NCBI GenBank assembly: GCA_014804675.1
Contig: JAAUZH010000028.1
Span: 1-60,077, forward strand
Reading direction: 5' to 3'
Source: Lachnospiraceae bacterium
GTDB lineage: Bacteria; Bacillota; Clostridia; Lachnospirales; Lachnospiraceae
DNA: 60,077 bases
Under the pieces are notes generated by a model, which was given only the letters and a program-made list of their open reading frames with translations, was not told where the DNA came from and searched no databases. The position numbers and the translations under genes were made by a program. Of the stretch, positions 7,655 through 17,013 are shown piece after piece (position 1 is the stretch's first letter; each line of letters opens with the position of its first letter).

Positions 7655-9192
7655 TTCAATACCCCCTTATTTTTGAGAAACTGCTCTGCCACGTCCGCAG
7701 GCTCCATTTCCTCAGTTTCCACCAAATAATTCATCTCCGCCATCTCTGCGTCCGTGATGAGATCCGTCAGCTTATCAAATACCGCAAGCAGCTCGGGATG
7801 CTCCGAGATCACTTCATTCCTTACCACATTGCCGCACACATAGGATGGATAAAATCCGAGATCATCAACGAGAACAACGGCATCCGCCTGACTGAGTTGC
7901 CCATCCGTGGTAAAGATAACCATGACATCGATTTTATTCTGATTCAGCGCCTGATATTTCAGACCAATATCCAAATCCATTGTTTTTCCAAAGGACATAC
8001 CGTAAGCCGCACACAAAGCCTCATACCCATCCTCGCGCTCAAAGAAATCATATTCTGCCCCAAAGGTCAGTTGATCTGCAATCACACTCAAATCGGAATA
8101 AGTAGCAAGGCTGTATTGCTCTGCAATCTCACTTCTTACAACAAGGCCATATGTATCATTAAAGCCGTATATTCCTGTCCATGTCATATTTAAATTATCG
8201 TTGTAGACCGATTGTAACTCCCCGAAAAGCGCCTCGGAGTATAGGCCGTCATTTTTTAGAACCTGATTCCACCCCGTTCCGGTGTATTCGGGATACAGGT
8301 CAAATTCTCCCGCCTCCATTGCAGGTTCAATGTTAGAGGTTCCGCCGCCTACACCCTGTGTCAATTCCACAGCAAGCCCGGTGTCCTGTTCTATTACGAG
8401 CTTTAGCATTTCCCCAAGAATGTACTGCTCCGTCATTGGTTTTGTAGCTATGTGGATTGTATCCTTTTTGGAAGACTCCGCAAACATGCAGATAACAGCA
8501 ATGATAGCTAATACAATCACTGTCGCTGCCACAAAAACCTTTCTTTTCTGTTTTTTATGGCTTGTACGTTTTGCCATTTTTCTTTCTACGAAACCGAGAA
8601 CACCATCCGTAGCAAGGGCAAGCAGCGCAATCAGGAGGGAGCCGTCCATTGTCATAGCCGTATTATTTGTCGTAATACCCCGGTAGATCGCAACGCCAAG
8701 CCCGCCCGCTCCGATAAAAGAAGCAATACCTGCCAGAGCAATCGTCATCGTGACCATGCTGCGTATCCCTGACATAATTACCGGCATGGCAAGGGGAAGT
8801 TTGATCTTAAAAAGAAGCTGTAATCTTGTACTGCCCATTCCTTTGGCTGCTTCAATAATGTTTTCATCCACGTTCGATAACCCTGTATGGGTGTTCTTTA
8901 CCATCGGAAGCAGAGCATAGATTGTCAGGGCAATGATTGCGGTCGCATTTCCAATACCAGAGAAGGGAATAAGAAATCCAAGCATCGAAATAGACGGAAT
9001 CGTATATAAAAAATTGATAAGTCCCAAGGTCGGTTTGGCCGATCTCTGAAACTCATTGATTAAAATGCCTACAATGCCGCCCAACAGAATTGCAATCAAT
9101 ATCGCTGATAATGAAATTTGTATGTGTTCCAGCAGTAGACTTCCAAAAAAACTATATCGCATTGAAAATAGTTCCCACATATCTAAAAGCAT
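7651..9192 (-). CDS. Fused ABC permease and substrate-binding protein (OpuF/EgtU type)
   Basis: Residues 1-215 form a BPD-type permease with about six membrane segments and the EAA-like loop (IIEAAKGMGSTRLQLLFKIK). After a lysine-rich linker and one more membrane helix (about 220-240), residues 245-513 form a ProX/OpuAC-like binding domain (TKPMTEQYILGEML, FDLYPEYTGTGWNQVL). Such fusions import glycine betaine/choline-type osmolytes or, in EgtU, ergothioneine; the sequence alone does not decide between them. The tethered binding domain faces outside. The start overlaps nothing upstream; the stop overlaps the ATPase start. Neighbouring redox genes make a thiol-related substrate attractive, as inference. 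Confidence 0.9.
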   Translation of the reverse strand: MLLDMWELFSMRYSFFGSLLLEHIQISLSAILIAILLGGIVGILINEFQRSAKPTLGLINFLYTIPSISMLGFLIPFSGIGNATAIIALTIYALLPMVKNTHTGLSNVDENIIEAAKGMGSTRLQLLFKIKLPLAMPVIMSGIRSMVTMTIALAGIASFIGAGGLGVAIYRGITTNNTAMTMDGSLLIALLALATDGVLGFVERKMAKRTSHKKQKRKVFVAATVIVLAIIAVICMFAESSKKDTIHIATKPMTEQYILGEMLKLVIEQDTGLAVELTQGVGGGTSNIEPAMEAGEFDLYPEYTGTGWNQVLKNDGLYSEALFGELQSVYNDNLNMTWTGIYGFNDTYGLVVRSEIAEQYSLATYSDLSVIADQLTFGAEYDFFEREDGYEALCAAYGMSFGKTMDLDIGLKYQALNQNKIDVMVIFTTDGQLSQADAVVLVDDLGFYPSYVCGNVVRNEVISEHPELLAVFDKLTDLITDAEMAEMNYLVETEEMEPADVAEQFLKNKGVLK

Positions 9193-9257
9193 TTACTTGT
9201 ACTCGTCCTTTCACTAATAATGTTTTTTTGCTCCAGCATGAATTACCGAAATGTAGG

Positions 9258-9806
9258 TCAGAAATTCCGCCCCATTTCTTCTGCTTTGGCAAGAACGTCC
9301 GATTTTTCGATTCCTTCCTGCCCAAATCCACCAGCCACAAGAATGCCCTGATCCGTCCAATTTTCAAACTCTGCAATTTGGCGGTATGTTTCTTTTATCA
9401 TTTCATACTCCCGATCTTCCGGCCCCATTTCACCGCAGACCATAAAGCAGCTTTCCTTGATGGTAAGCGGCCTTGTCCCACCAGCGCCACCATAAGCATA
9501 CAGCTTGTCAATCGGCGCTTTCAGCTGTGCCGAAAATCCGAGCCAGTAAAGAGGAGTGATAATAGCTACCGCATCGCAACTCTCCAGAAGAGGTTCAAGC
9601 TCCCAGAAATCATCTTCCCGGCAACACGCATGGTTATTGCTCCAACATCCGTTACAGCCGTGACAGCCGCCTATGTCCTTTTTTCCTGCCTCAAAGCGGA
9701 ACACTTCATGCCCCGCCGCTTTCGCACCTTTTTCAAAGGCATCCGCCATCTTGTCCGTATTCCCGTTCGTCCGCGGGCTGCCTGTTAATACTAGAATTTT
9801 TTTCAT
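9258..9806 (-). CDS. Flavodoxin-fold NAD(P)H-dependent FMN reductase
   Basis: The protein begins MKKILVLTGSPRTNGNTDKM, the phosphate-binding loop of the NADPH-dependent FMN reductase/iron-sulfur flavoprotein family. A compact cysteine set CHGCNGCW follows near residue 50, as in flavoproteins that carry or once carried a cluster. TPLYWLGFSAQLKAPIDKLY is the FMN-contact region. GGAGGACGAAC precedes the ATG at 9806. It probably reduces quinones or flavins in the cytosol. It lies about 65 bases upstream of the ABC importer and may be cotranscribed with it. Confidence 0.88.
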   Translation of the reverse strand: MKKILVLTGSPRTNGNTDKMADAFEKGAKAAGHEVFRFEAGKKDIGGCHGCNGCWSNNHACCREDDFWELEPLLESCDAVAIITPLYWLGFSAQLKAPIDKLYAYGGAGGTRPLTIKESCFMVCGEMGPEDREYEMIKETYRQIAEFENWTDQGILVAGGFGQEGIEKSDVLAKAEEMGRNF

Positions 9807-10031
9807 GTTCGTCCTCCTCTCAAATATCAAGATACTGTCTCATGTAATAGTTTTCTTTTGCCAAGGCCCAGTCAAAATATAATGAATCGCTTTTTCCGTA
9901 GGTTCAATTATTTTTTATTTATTCTGATTCAGAATTTGAGATGGTATCGCCTACATCGCCTGTAGTTTTATTATACACGATATAGAAAAACAATCAAGTA
10001 CGCAGAAATTTTAAACATAGTATTAAAAAAC

Positions 10032-11309
10032 TTACCAATCTTTGAATAAGCTGTTTGTAAAATCCAGGCTTTTATTGCTCAACTGCATAACAGGCAAGGC
10101 GACATAGGAACGATTATGAATCTCTTTAAAATATAATAGTATTGAAATCAGCATGTGAACGACCATACCCAGACCAAAAAGATGAATTATAAAATAAATA
10201 TTTAAATAAAATGCGCCTGCTTTAAATAGAGCATACATGATTCCATAATATACAATATTGACTATAACCGAATTAAGAAACAGATATATGGTTTTTCCTA
10301 TAGAAACAAACCATGCATCTATCATGGCAGCAATGCTATAGCATACATAATACAGCACTAAAATATAAAGTATATTTAAAATATTCCGATCATTATCGAT
10401 TCCCATTATGTCATGTATAAAATACCTCCAGAAAGGTATTGTAATAACCCACACAAACATGATCATGCAGACATATTTCCAGACATACTGAAATGTAATT
10501 CTTTTCAGAGAATTCTTTTGTATGATTTGCGCCAGACAGACAATCGGTACTAATAGCCAACCCCATATAAAATTATTTGCTATCCAATAATCTCCTGATG
10601 CGGAAACCGCATTTACCATACGACATACAATAAGCGCATAGATAAAATTATCCAAAAAAATTTGTAATCCTGAAAAGAATCCTATTTTTATCCATTGAAG
10701 TATAAATTCTCTATCACAAACAGCAAATGAAATAAATTTTCTTTTTAAAACGAAAATCATTGATAAGATTGCAAGGAACGCATTAACAATAATTTCTGAA
10801 TAAGATGCCCCTAAATCCTTGAATACCGGTATTAGTAAATAATCAAATAAAGAAAGCAAAAGTAATTTTATCACTGTAAGCAATACTATGATGTTATACC
10901 CATCATATATGATAAACAGCAAATTCATAAATGCCCCTATAAAGGCAATCAGCATGGATATTGATTGCATCAAAAGATATTCTTTTGCATATTCCGCATT
11001 CATAAATGCAGATATATTGCCAATATATAATGAAATAATCACTGTAAACAAAAAATAAACACCCAATGATATTATAAATGAAAAGCCATTCTTCCTGGAA
11101 TCTTTCTCTTTCAGAAGATAATACAATGGCATAATAAATGAGGTCGTAATTATCTCATCCATTAAATCAAACCATTCCATTTGACCCAATATATTTATGT
11201 CTACATTATGAACAGAAATAATATTCATCCGAATCAACAAATAGACCGACGGCATTAACATCCATAAACACAGTGCAAAAAAAATCTTTATATCTTTTTT
11301 CTTTTGCAT
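10032..11309 (-). CDS. MATE/polysaccharide-exporter-like polytopic membrane protein
   Basis: The 425-residue protein has about 12 hydrophobic segments, few charges inside them, and a duplicated layout of the MATE/MOP superfamily (for example LGASYSEIIVNAFLAILSMI, typical of the region after helix 4). Base composition is markedly more AT-rich than its neighbours, with many ATA codons, which hints at horizontal origin. Function could be drug or metabolite efflux coupled to Na+ or H+. It stands alone with its own control region. Family placement by overall pattern, not by a decisive motif. Confidence 0.6.
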   Translation of the reverse strand: MQKKKDIKIFFALCLWMLMPSVYLLIRMNIISVHNVDINILGQMEWFDLMDEIITTSFIMPLYYLLKEKDSRKNGFSFIISLGVYFLFTVIISLYIGNISAFMNAEYAKEYLLMQSISMLIAFIGAFMNLLFIIYDGYNIIVLLTVIKLLLLSLFDYLLIPVFKDLGASYSEIIVNAFLAILSMIFVLKRKFISFAVCDREFILQWIKIGFFSGLQIFLDNFIYALIVCRMVNAVSASGDYWIANNFIWGWLLVPIVCLAQIIQKNSLKRITFQYVWKYVCMIMFVWVITIPFWRYFIHDIMGIDNDRNILNILYILVLYYVCYSIAAMIDAWFVSIGKTIYLFLNSVIVNIVYYGIMYALFKAGAFYLNIYFIIHLFGLGMVVHMLISILLYFKEIHNRSYVALPVMQLSNKSLDFTNSLFKDW

Positions 11310-11500
11310 AATATCCCTCTTTCTATTCTTTGCAACAACTATAATTTCAGAAATCCAATTAATAGTCGGTTCTTATCCTGAAAGCTACCTTACGGAAATT
11401 CATTTTCCATTTCATCATTTTCATTCTACCACAAATCCCAAAATGCGGAAATAACGAATTTTCCAGCCAAATTTCCCGCCATATGGTCAGCAGACCCACA

Positions 11501-11539
11501 AAAAACGCCCTTTATGCCGAAACATAAAGAGCATTTTTT
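11501..11539 (-). terminator. Rho-independent terminator of the PPDK gene
   Basis: On the minus strand a 10-base stem (GCTCTTTATG with CATAAAGGGC, one G-U pair) around a 6-base loop is followed by TTTTTT. It lies about 40 bases after the stop of the PPDK gene. Confidence 0.8.
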
Positions 11540-11577
11540 ATTCATTAATATTACTGCAAAGTCATTTTCCCAGTGTA

Positions 11578-14199
11578 TTACTGTTGGCTGATAGCCGCCT
11601 GCGCCGCCGCCAGCTTCGCAATCGGCACCCGATACGGTGAACAGGACACATAGCTCAGTCCTACCTTATGGCAGAATTCCACCGTACTCGGATCTCCACC
11701 ATGCTCACCACAGATACCCAGCTTGATATCCGGCCTTGTCTTTCGTCCTTTCTCAGCAGCCAGCTGCACCAACTGCCCTACACCGCTTTGATCCAGCCTT
11801 GCAAAAGGATCAGACTCATAAATCTTATTCTTATAATAATCTCCCAAGAACTTTCCGGCATCGTCTCTGGAAAATCCAAAGGTCATCTGAGTAAGGTCAT
11901 TGGTTCCAAAAGAGAAGAACTCCGCTTCTTCCGCAATCTCATCCGCAAGCAATGCTGCCCTGGGAATCTCGATCATAGTTCCGATATGATAAGCAATGTC
12001 CGAATTTTTCTCCTTCTTTACTGCCTCGGCAGTTTCCACTACTACATCCTTTACGAATTTCAGTTCCTTCTTCTCTCCAACCAGCGGAATCATGATTTCA
12101 GGTACGATGTCAAAGCCCTTTTCCGCCTTTACCTCAATTGCCGCTTCCATAACAGCTCTTGTCTGCATTCTGGCAATTTCCGGATAGGTCACTGCTAGAC
12201 GGCAGCCTCTGTGTCCCATCATAGGATTGAACTCATGAAGGGAATCACATATTTCCTGTACCTCTTCAGAAGTCATCATCATTTCCACCGCAAGATCATC
12301 AATGTCATCCTGATTGCTGGGAACAAATTCATGAAGCGGCGGATCTAAGAAACGAATCGTAACCGGTCTTCCCTCCATAACCTCATACAATGCCTTAAAG
12401 TCCTTCTTCTGATAAGGTATCAAATCATTCAATGCTTTTTCCCTTGCATTGACCGTACGTGCCAGAATCATCTGACGAATCTTCGGAATCCTGTCAGGCT
12501 CAAAGAACATATGCTCTGTACGGCACAGGCCGATTCCTTCTGCACCATAACGGATTGCATTGGCAGCATCCTGAGGCGTATCCGCATTGGTCCTTACCTT
12601 CAGCTTGCGATATTTATCAGCCCATTCCATTACTCTGCCGAAATTGCCGCTTACACTGGCTTCTACTGTTTTAATGTCGCCTTCATAAATCTTTCCTGTT
12701 GAACCGTCTAAGGAAATAAAGTCTCCTTCGTGGAAAGTCACTCCGCCTAATTCAAATACCTTTTCCTCTTCATTGATGGCAATTTCACCACAGCCAGATA
12801 CACAGCAGGTTCCCATTCCTCTTGCAACTACAGCAGCATGGCTTGTCATACCGCCCCGTACTGTCAGGATTCCTTCTGCGGCATGCATGCCCTCGATATC
12901 CTCAGGAGAAGTCTCCAGACGCACCAGAACAACCCTTTCACCCTTTTCATGGGCAGCCTTTGCTTCGTCTGCAGTAAAGTAAACCTTGCCCGCTGCCGCT
13001 CCCGGAGAAGCTGGAAGTGCCTGTCCGATTACTTTGCCGTTTTTCAGAGCTTCCGGATCGAATGTAGGGTGCAAAAGCTGGTCTAAGGATTTGGCATCGA
13101 TGCGAAGCACTGCTTCTTCTGGTGTGATCATTCCTTCATCCACTAAATCACAGGCAATCTGGAATGCAGAAAGCGCCGTTCTCTTTCCGTTTCTTGTCTG
13201 TAAAAAGTACAGCTTTCCATTTTCAATGGTAAACTCCATATCCTGCATGTCCCGATAATGGTTCTCCAGCCTTCCGGCAATTTCCATGAACTGTTTATAG
13301 CATTCCGGCAGATCCTCTTCCAGTTTGCTGATAGGCTGTGGTGTACGGATACCTGCTACCACATCCTCGCCCTGGGCATTGATCAGATATTCGCCATAAA
13401 TTTTCTTTTCACCGGTAGAGGGATTTCTTGTAAATGCCACGCCGGTTCCCGATGTATTTCCCATATTTCCAAATACCATGGCCTGTACATTTACAGCTGT
13501 ACCCCAATCTCCTGGAATATCATTCATACGTCTGTATACAATGGCTCTCTCATTGTCCCAGGAACGGAATACTGCCTTTACTGCTTCCATCAGCTGCACC
13601 TTAGGCTCCTGCGGGAACTCCTCTTTCATCTTGTCCCGGTAAACCTCTTTAAATTTCCCAATGACTTCCTTTAAATCCTCGGCAGTGAGATCCGTATCGA
13701 ATTTGGCTCCTTTTGCTTCCTTCACTTCATCCAGTATCCGTTCAAAAAAGGATTTTGGGATTTCCATAACCACATCCGAGAACATCTGGATGAACCGCCT
13801 ATAGGAATCATATGCAAACCTTTCATTTCCCGTTTTCCTGGCAAAGCCTTCCACAGCTTCATCATTTAAGCCCAGGTTCAGAATGGTGTCCATCATGCCC
13901 GGCATGGAAGCTCTTGCACCGGAACGGACGGAAACCAAAAGCGGGTTTTCCGTATCGCCAAACTTCTTTCCCTGTTCTTCCTCTAAAATACTCAAGGCAT
14001 CAAATATCTGTCCCTTAATCTCCTCGCTAATTGCCTTTCCCTGCCTGTAATAATCGGTACAGGCTTCCGTCGTCACGGTAAATCCCTGGGGAATAGGCAG
14101 ACCCAGATTGGTCATCTCCGCCAGATTGGCGCCTTTTCCTCCCAAGAGATTTTTCATATCGGCCTTACCCTCTTTAAATAAGTAAACCCATTTTGCCAT
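11578..14199 (-). CDS. ppdK: Pyruvate, phosphate dikinase
   Basis: Interconverts pyruvate + ATP + Pi and phosphoenolpyruvate + AMP + PPi in the cytosol; in gut Clostridia it often serves PPi-linked glycolysis. The 873-residue product has the N-terminal ATP-grasp domain (GGKGANLAEM), the swivelling phosphohistidine domain (GGMTSHAAVVARGMGTCCV, with the catalytic His after TS) and the C-terminal PEP-utilising barrel ending with SCSPYRVPIAKLAAAQA. The ATG at 14199 is chosen because AAAGGAGGAC lies just upstream and the preceding 39 in-frame residues are not conserved-looking. It is a single-gene unit with an extended -10 promoter and a terminator. Confidence 0.97.
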   Translation of the reverse strand: MAKWVYLFKEGKADMKNLLGGKGANLAEMTNLGLPIPQGFTVTTEACTDYYRQGKAISEEIKGQIFDALSILEEEQGKKFGDTENPLLVSVRSGARASMPGMMDTILNLGLNDEAVEGFARKTGNERFAYDSYRRFIQMFSDVVMEIPKSFFERILDEVKEAKGAKFDTDLTAEDLKEVIGKFKEVYRDKMKEEFPQEPKVQLMEAVKAVFRSWDNERAIVYRRMNDIPGDWGTAVNVQAMVFGNMGNTSGTGVAFTRNPSTGEKKIYGEYLINAQGEDVVAGIRTPQPISKLEEDLPECYKQFMEIAGRLENHYRDMQDMEFTIENGKLYFLQTRNGKRTALSAFQIACDLVDEGMITPEEAVLRIDAKSLDQLLHPTFDPEALKNGKVIGQALPASPGAAAGKVYFTADEAKAAHEKGERVVLVRLETSPEDIEGMHAAEGILTVRGGMTSHAAVVARGMGTCCVSGCGEIAINEEEKVFELGGVTFHEGDFISLDGSTGKIYEGDIKTVEASVSGNFGRVMEWADKYRKLKVRTNADTPQDAANAIRYGAEGIGLCRTEHMFFEPDRIPKIRQMILARTVNAREKALNDLIPYQKKDFKALYEVMEGRPVTIRFLDPPLHEFVPSNQDDIDDLAVEMMMTSEEVQEICDSLHEFNPMMGHRGCRLAVTYPEIARMQTRAVMEAAIEVKAEKGFDIVPEIMIPLVGEKKELKFVKDVVVETAEAVKKEKNSDIAYHIGTMIEIPRAALLADEIAEEAEFFSFGTNDLTQMTFGFSRDDAGKFLGDYYKNKIYESDPFARLDQSGVGQLVQLAAEKGRKTRPDIKLGICGEHGGDPSTVEFCHKVGLSYVSCSPYRVPIAKLAAAQAAISQQ

Positions 14200-14287
14200 A
14201 CGTTTTTGTCCTCCTTTGAACTCATTTTCGTACTTGGTCTTTTCCTGCCATGAGCCTGTTCCTTCACGGCTCATGGCTGTCTTATAT

Positions 14288-14316
14288 AGTATACCATATT
14301 TTTCCTGTGATATCAT
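14288..14316 (-). promoter_or_regulatory. Probable extended -10 promoter of ppdK
   Basis: Minus strand: TGGTATACT (extended -10, hexamer at 14288-14293) with a 17-base spacer to ATGATA (14311-14316), a 4-of-6 match to -35. It lies about 90 bases before the ppdK start. Confidence 0.45.
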
Positions 14317-14401
14317 TAGTTTTTTCTGATAACTTTTATATTTTTTTACATCTTTTCTGATAAATAATCAAAAATGCTCCGTTTGCAGACTTATTTTTCT
14401 C

Positions 14402-15565
14402 TTAAAGCCAGAATTTTACCAGTACTTTCCATATATAATCTTTAAATACCGCTTCCTTCACAGAGGCGCCATATAAAATATCCACAGAACCAATTTTCGC
14501 ACCATCCAGCATATAAACGGCTTCCCCTGCCTTCTGTCCCGCTTCTATCGGTGCACTGCCTACTTCTGCCACCTTTATTTCCTTGGTGACCTGAGATAAA
14601 TTCTTTCCGGATACGTCCAGATACTGGAAAGTTCCTCCATATACCAGGGGTACGCTTTCCTCTACGCCTCCCTCTATCTGCTGGTCATTTAAGCTGTCTT
14701 TATTTTCATCCTTATAAACATTGCTGACGGAAAATCCATAATTGAGCAGGCTGATCGCATCGGAAAACCGTCCCTTAGGATCCGGTGCCTTCATAATAAC
14801 AGCAATCAGATCAATATCATTTTTTCTGGCCGTTGCAGACAGGCAATACTTTGCAGCACTTGTGGAACCGGTCTTTAATCCGGTGGTATACTCATACTGC
14901 TTCAAAAGCTTATTCGTACTGGATAAAGTAAAAGGCATGCTCCCTCTTGCGGTTTCATGGACGATATCCTCCATCCAGATTTTCGTATAATTGTATATAT
15001 CGGGATGTTTTACAATCAGCTCCCGGGACATCAGCGCCACGTCCCTGGCAGTGGTCATATGCCCTTCCGAATCGGTAAGCCCGCAGCAATCCTCAAATGT
15101 TGTCTGTTCCATGCCAAGCTCTTTTGCCCGCTGATTCATTTTCTTTACAAATTCTTCTTCACTTCCCGCTATGTATTCCGCCATGGCAACTGCCGCATCA
15201 TTTCCGCTGGCAACCACAATGCATTTAATCAACGTATCAACCGTCTGCACTTCTCCTTCTTCCAAAAATACCTGGGAGCCTCCCATGGATTTGGCATAAG
15301 CGCTTGTGGTCACCTGATCTGTCAGGCTTATCTTTCCTTCCTCTAAGGCCTCAAAAATCAAAAGCAATGTCATAATCTTGGTAATGCTTGCCGGATGAAG
15401 CCTTTCTTCCGCATTTCTCTCATAAATCACCTGTCCTGTGGAGGCTTCCATCAAAATAGCCGACGGTGCGGAAATATTTAAGGAAACCTCTTCTGCCGAT
15501 ACCACACTTCCGAAATGACAGAATATGATAATGGGTGCCAGTAATGCTGCTGCAATTTTCTTCAT
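14402..15565 (-). CDS. dacF: D-alanyl-D-alanine carboxypeptidase (DacF/PBP5 family)
   Basis: A low-molecular-weight penicillin-binding protein that trims the terminal D-Ala of peptidoglycan stem peptides outside the membrane. A signal peptide covers residues 1-24 (cleavage near VVSA). The active-site motifs are all present: SITK with Ser60 and Lys63, SGN at 120-122 and KTGS starting at Lys231. The C-terminal domain (from about 275) is the beta-rich PBP5 C-domain, and the last 20 residues (YIWKVLVKFWL) can form an amphipathic membrane anchor. Length 387 is normal. It follows the cytidylate-kinase-like gene, from which a terminator separates it. Confidence 0.95.
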   Translation of the reverse strand: MKKIAAALLAPIIIFCHFGSVVSAEEVSLNISAPSAILMEASTGQVIYERNAEERLHPASITKIMTLLLIFEALEEGKISLTDQVTTSAYAKSMGGSQVFLEEGEVQTVDTLIKCIVVASGNDAAVAMAEYIAGSEEEFVKKMNQRAKELGMEQTTFEDCCGLTDSEGHMTTARDVALMSRELIVKHPDIYNYTKIWMEDIVHETARGSMPFTLSSTNKLLKQYEYTTGLKTGSTSAAKYCLSATARKNDIDLIAVIMKAPDPKGRFSDAISLLNYGFSVSNVYKDENKDSLNDQQIEGGVEESVPLVYGGTFQYLDVSGKNLSQVTKEIKVAEVGSAPIEAGQKAGEAVYMLDGAKIGSVDILYGASVKEAVFKDYIWKVLVKFWL

Positions 15566-15608
15566 GCCGCTTCTCTTCCATTCTCTCCTGGATTACTACT
15601 ATCATAAT

Positions 15609-15640
15609 AAAAAAAGCAGGAAAATATTCCTGCTTTTTCT
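15609..15640 (-). terminator. Terminator after the liv/cytidylate-kinase-like unit
   Basis: Minus strand: AAAAAGCAGGA, short loop, TCCTGCTTTTTTT, about 10 bases after the stop at 15650. It separates this unit from dacF. Confidence 0.85.
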
Positions 15641-15649
15641 AAAATCCGG

Positions 15650-16276
15650 CTAAAACTCCGGAAAACGTATCTTCATATAACTTTTGATTTCTTTCACACA
15701 GCCCTCAAAGCCCAGCTTGGAGCTGTCCAGACACAGGTCATAGTTTCTGGCATCATTCCATTCGTGACCTGTATAGTACTTGTAATATTCGGCCCTCTGC
15801 TTATCTGTCTTTGCAATATACTTTTCTACTTCTTTATCCGTCAGGCCGATTCTCTCTTTTGCCTTTTCCATGCTGAATTCCTTATCCGCATGGACAAACA
15901 CGGAAATCACATACTTATAGTCCTTTAGCACAAAATCCGCACACCTTCCGATAATCACACAGGACTCCGTATCTGCCAGTTCCCGGATGACCTTTGCCTG
16001 ATAATTGAACAGATTATCGTTGGAAGAAAAATCATCGCTGTCCGGAGGAATCAACTGTCCCTCGTAGACATTTTTGATAATCCGCCTTAAAGGGCTGTTT
16101 TTCAATCTTTCATCCGCTTCTCCAAAAAGTCCTTCCGAAATCCCGCTTTCGTCCGAAGCCATCCGGATAATCTCCCGGTCATAAAAGTTAATCCCAAGCT
16201 CCCTTGCCAGCTGCTGTCCGATGGTCTTCCCACCGCTTCCGTAATGTCTCGCAATTGTAATCACATAATTTTCCAT
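15650..16276 (-). CDS. Cytidylate kinase-like family protein
   Basis: A P-loop GSGGKT (residues 13-18) after a beta strand (YVITIARHYG) and a short NFYDREII motif mark the cytidylate-kinase-like family (PF13189), common in Clostridia and distinct from housekeeping Cmk. The 208-residue length fits. Substrate is not established; some members are encoded near transporters or sensory genes. The gene lies 14 bases after livF, so it is probably the last cistron of the liv operon, which is an unusual partner. Confidence 0.88.
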   Translation of the reverse strand: MENYVITIARHYGSGGKTIGQQLARELGINFYDREIIRMASDESGISEGLFGEADERLKNSPLRRIIKNVYEGQLIPPDSDDFSSNDNLFNYQAKVIRELADTESCVIIGRCADFVLKDYKYVISVFVHADKEFSMEKAKERIGLTDKEVEKYIAKTDKQRAEYYKYYTGHEWNDARNYDLCLDSSKLGFEGCVKEIKSYMKIRFPEF

Positions 16277-16290
16277 GGAAATCCCCCTGT

Positions 16291-17001
16291 CTATTCACCT
16301 AAATATGCCTTTTTCACAGCATCATCGTTTTTCAGCTCATCTGCGTTTCCGGAAAGCACGATTTTTCCCGTTTCCAATACATAGGCCCGATCTGCAATAT
16401 CAAGAGCCTTTTTTGCATTTTGCTCAACCAATAAAACAGTAGTTCCCGCTGCACTGACTTCCTTAATGATATCAAATATTTCATTTACAAATATAGGAGA
16501 AAGTCCCATAGACGGCTCATCCATTAAAATAATGGATGGATGGCTCATAAGCGCCCGGCCCATGGCAAGCATCTGCTGTTCACCGCCGCTTAGGGTTCCT
16601 GCCAGCTGGGTCTTTCTTTCCTCCAACCGCGGGAAACGGGAATAAACCATATCCAGCGATTCCCGGATCTCCTGCTTATCCTTTCTTGTATATGCTCCCA
16701 TAAGAAGGTTTTCATATACGCTAAGCTGGGCAAATACCCGTCGTCCTTCCGGCACATGAGCCATGCCCAGGGAAACGATTTTATGGCCGGGCATTTTTGC
16801 AATATCCTTTCCTTCAAAGGTGATGCTGCCGCCGCTGGCCTGCAAAAGTCCGGAAACGGTATGGAGTATCGTTGTCTTTCCTGCGCCATTTGCCCCAATG
16901 AGAGCCACCACCTCTCCTTTCTTTACTTCAAAATCAATGCCTTTAATCGCCTGTATCATTCCATAATGGACCTTTAGGTCCTTTACTTCCAACATTGCCA
17001 T
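16291..17001 (-). CDS. livF: Branched-chain amino acid ABC transporter ATPase LivF
   Basis: A 236-residue ATPase with Walker A GANGAGKTT, signature LSGGEQQML, Walker B ILMDEPSMGLSP and switch His replaced by VEQN as usual in LivF. It hydrolyses ATP on the cytosolic side of the LivH/LivM channel together with LivG. It lies 12 bases downstream of livG. The ending (DDAVKKAYLGE) is typical of LivF. Confidence 0.95.
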   Translation of the reverse strand: MAMLEVKDLKVHYGMIQAIKGIDFEVKKGEVVALIGANGAGKTTILHTVSGLLQASGGSITFEGKDIAKMPGHKIVSLGMAHVPEGRRVFAQLSVYENLLMGAYTRKDKQEIRESLDMVYSRFPRLEERKTQLAGTLSGGEQQMLAMGRALMSHPSIILMDEPSMGLSPIFVNEIFDIIKEVSAAGTTVLLVEQNAKKALDIADRAYVLETGKIVLSGNADELKNDDAVKKAYLGE

Positions 17002-17013
17002 AGCCGCTGCCTC

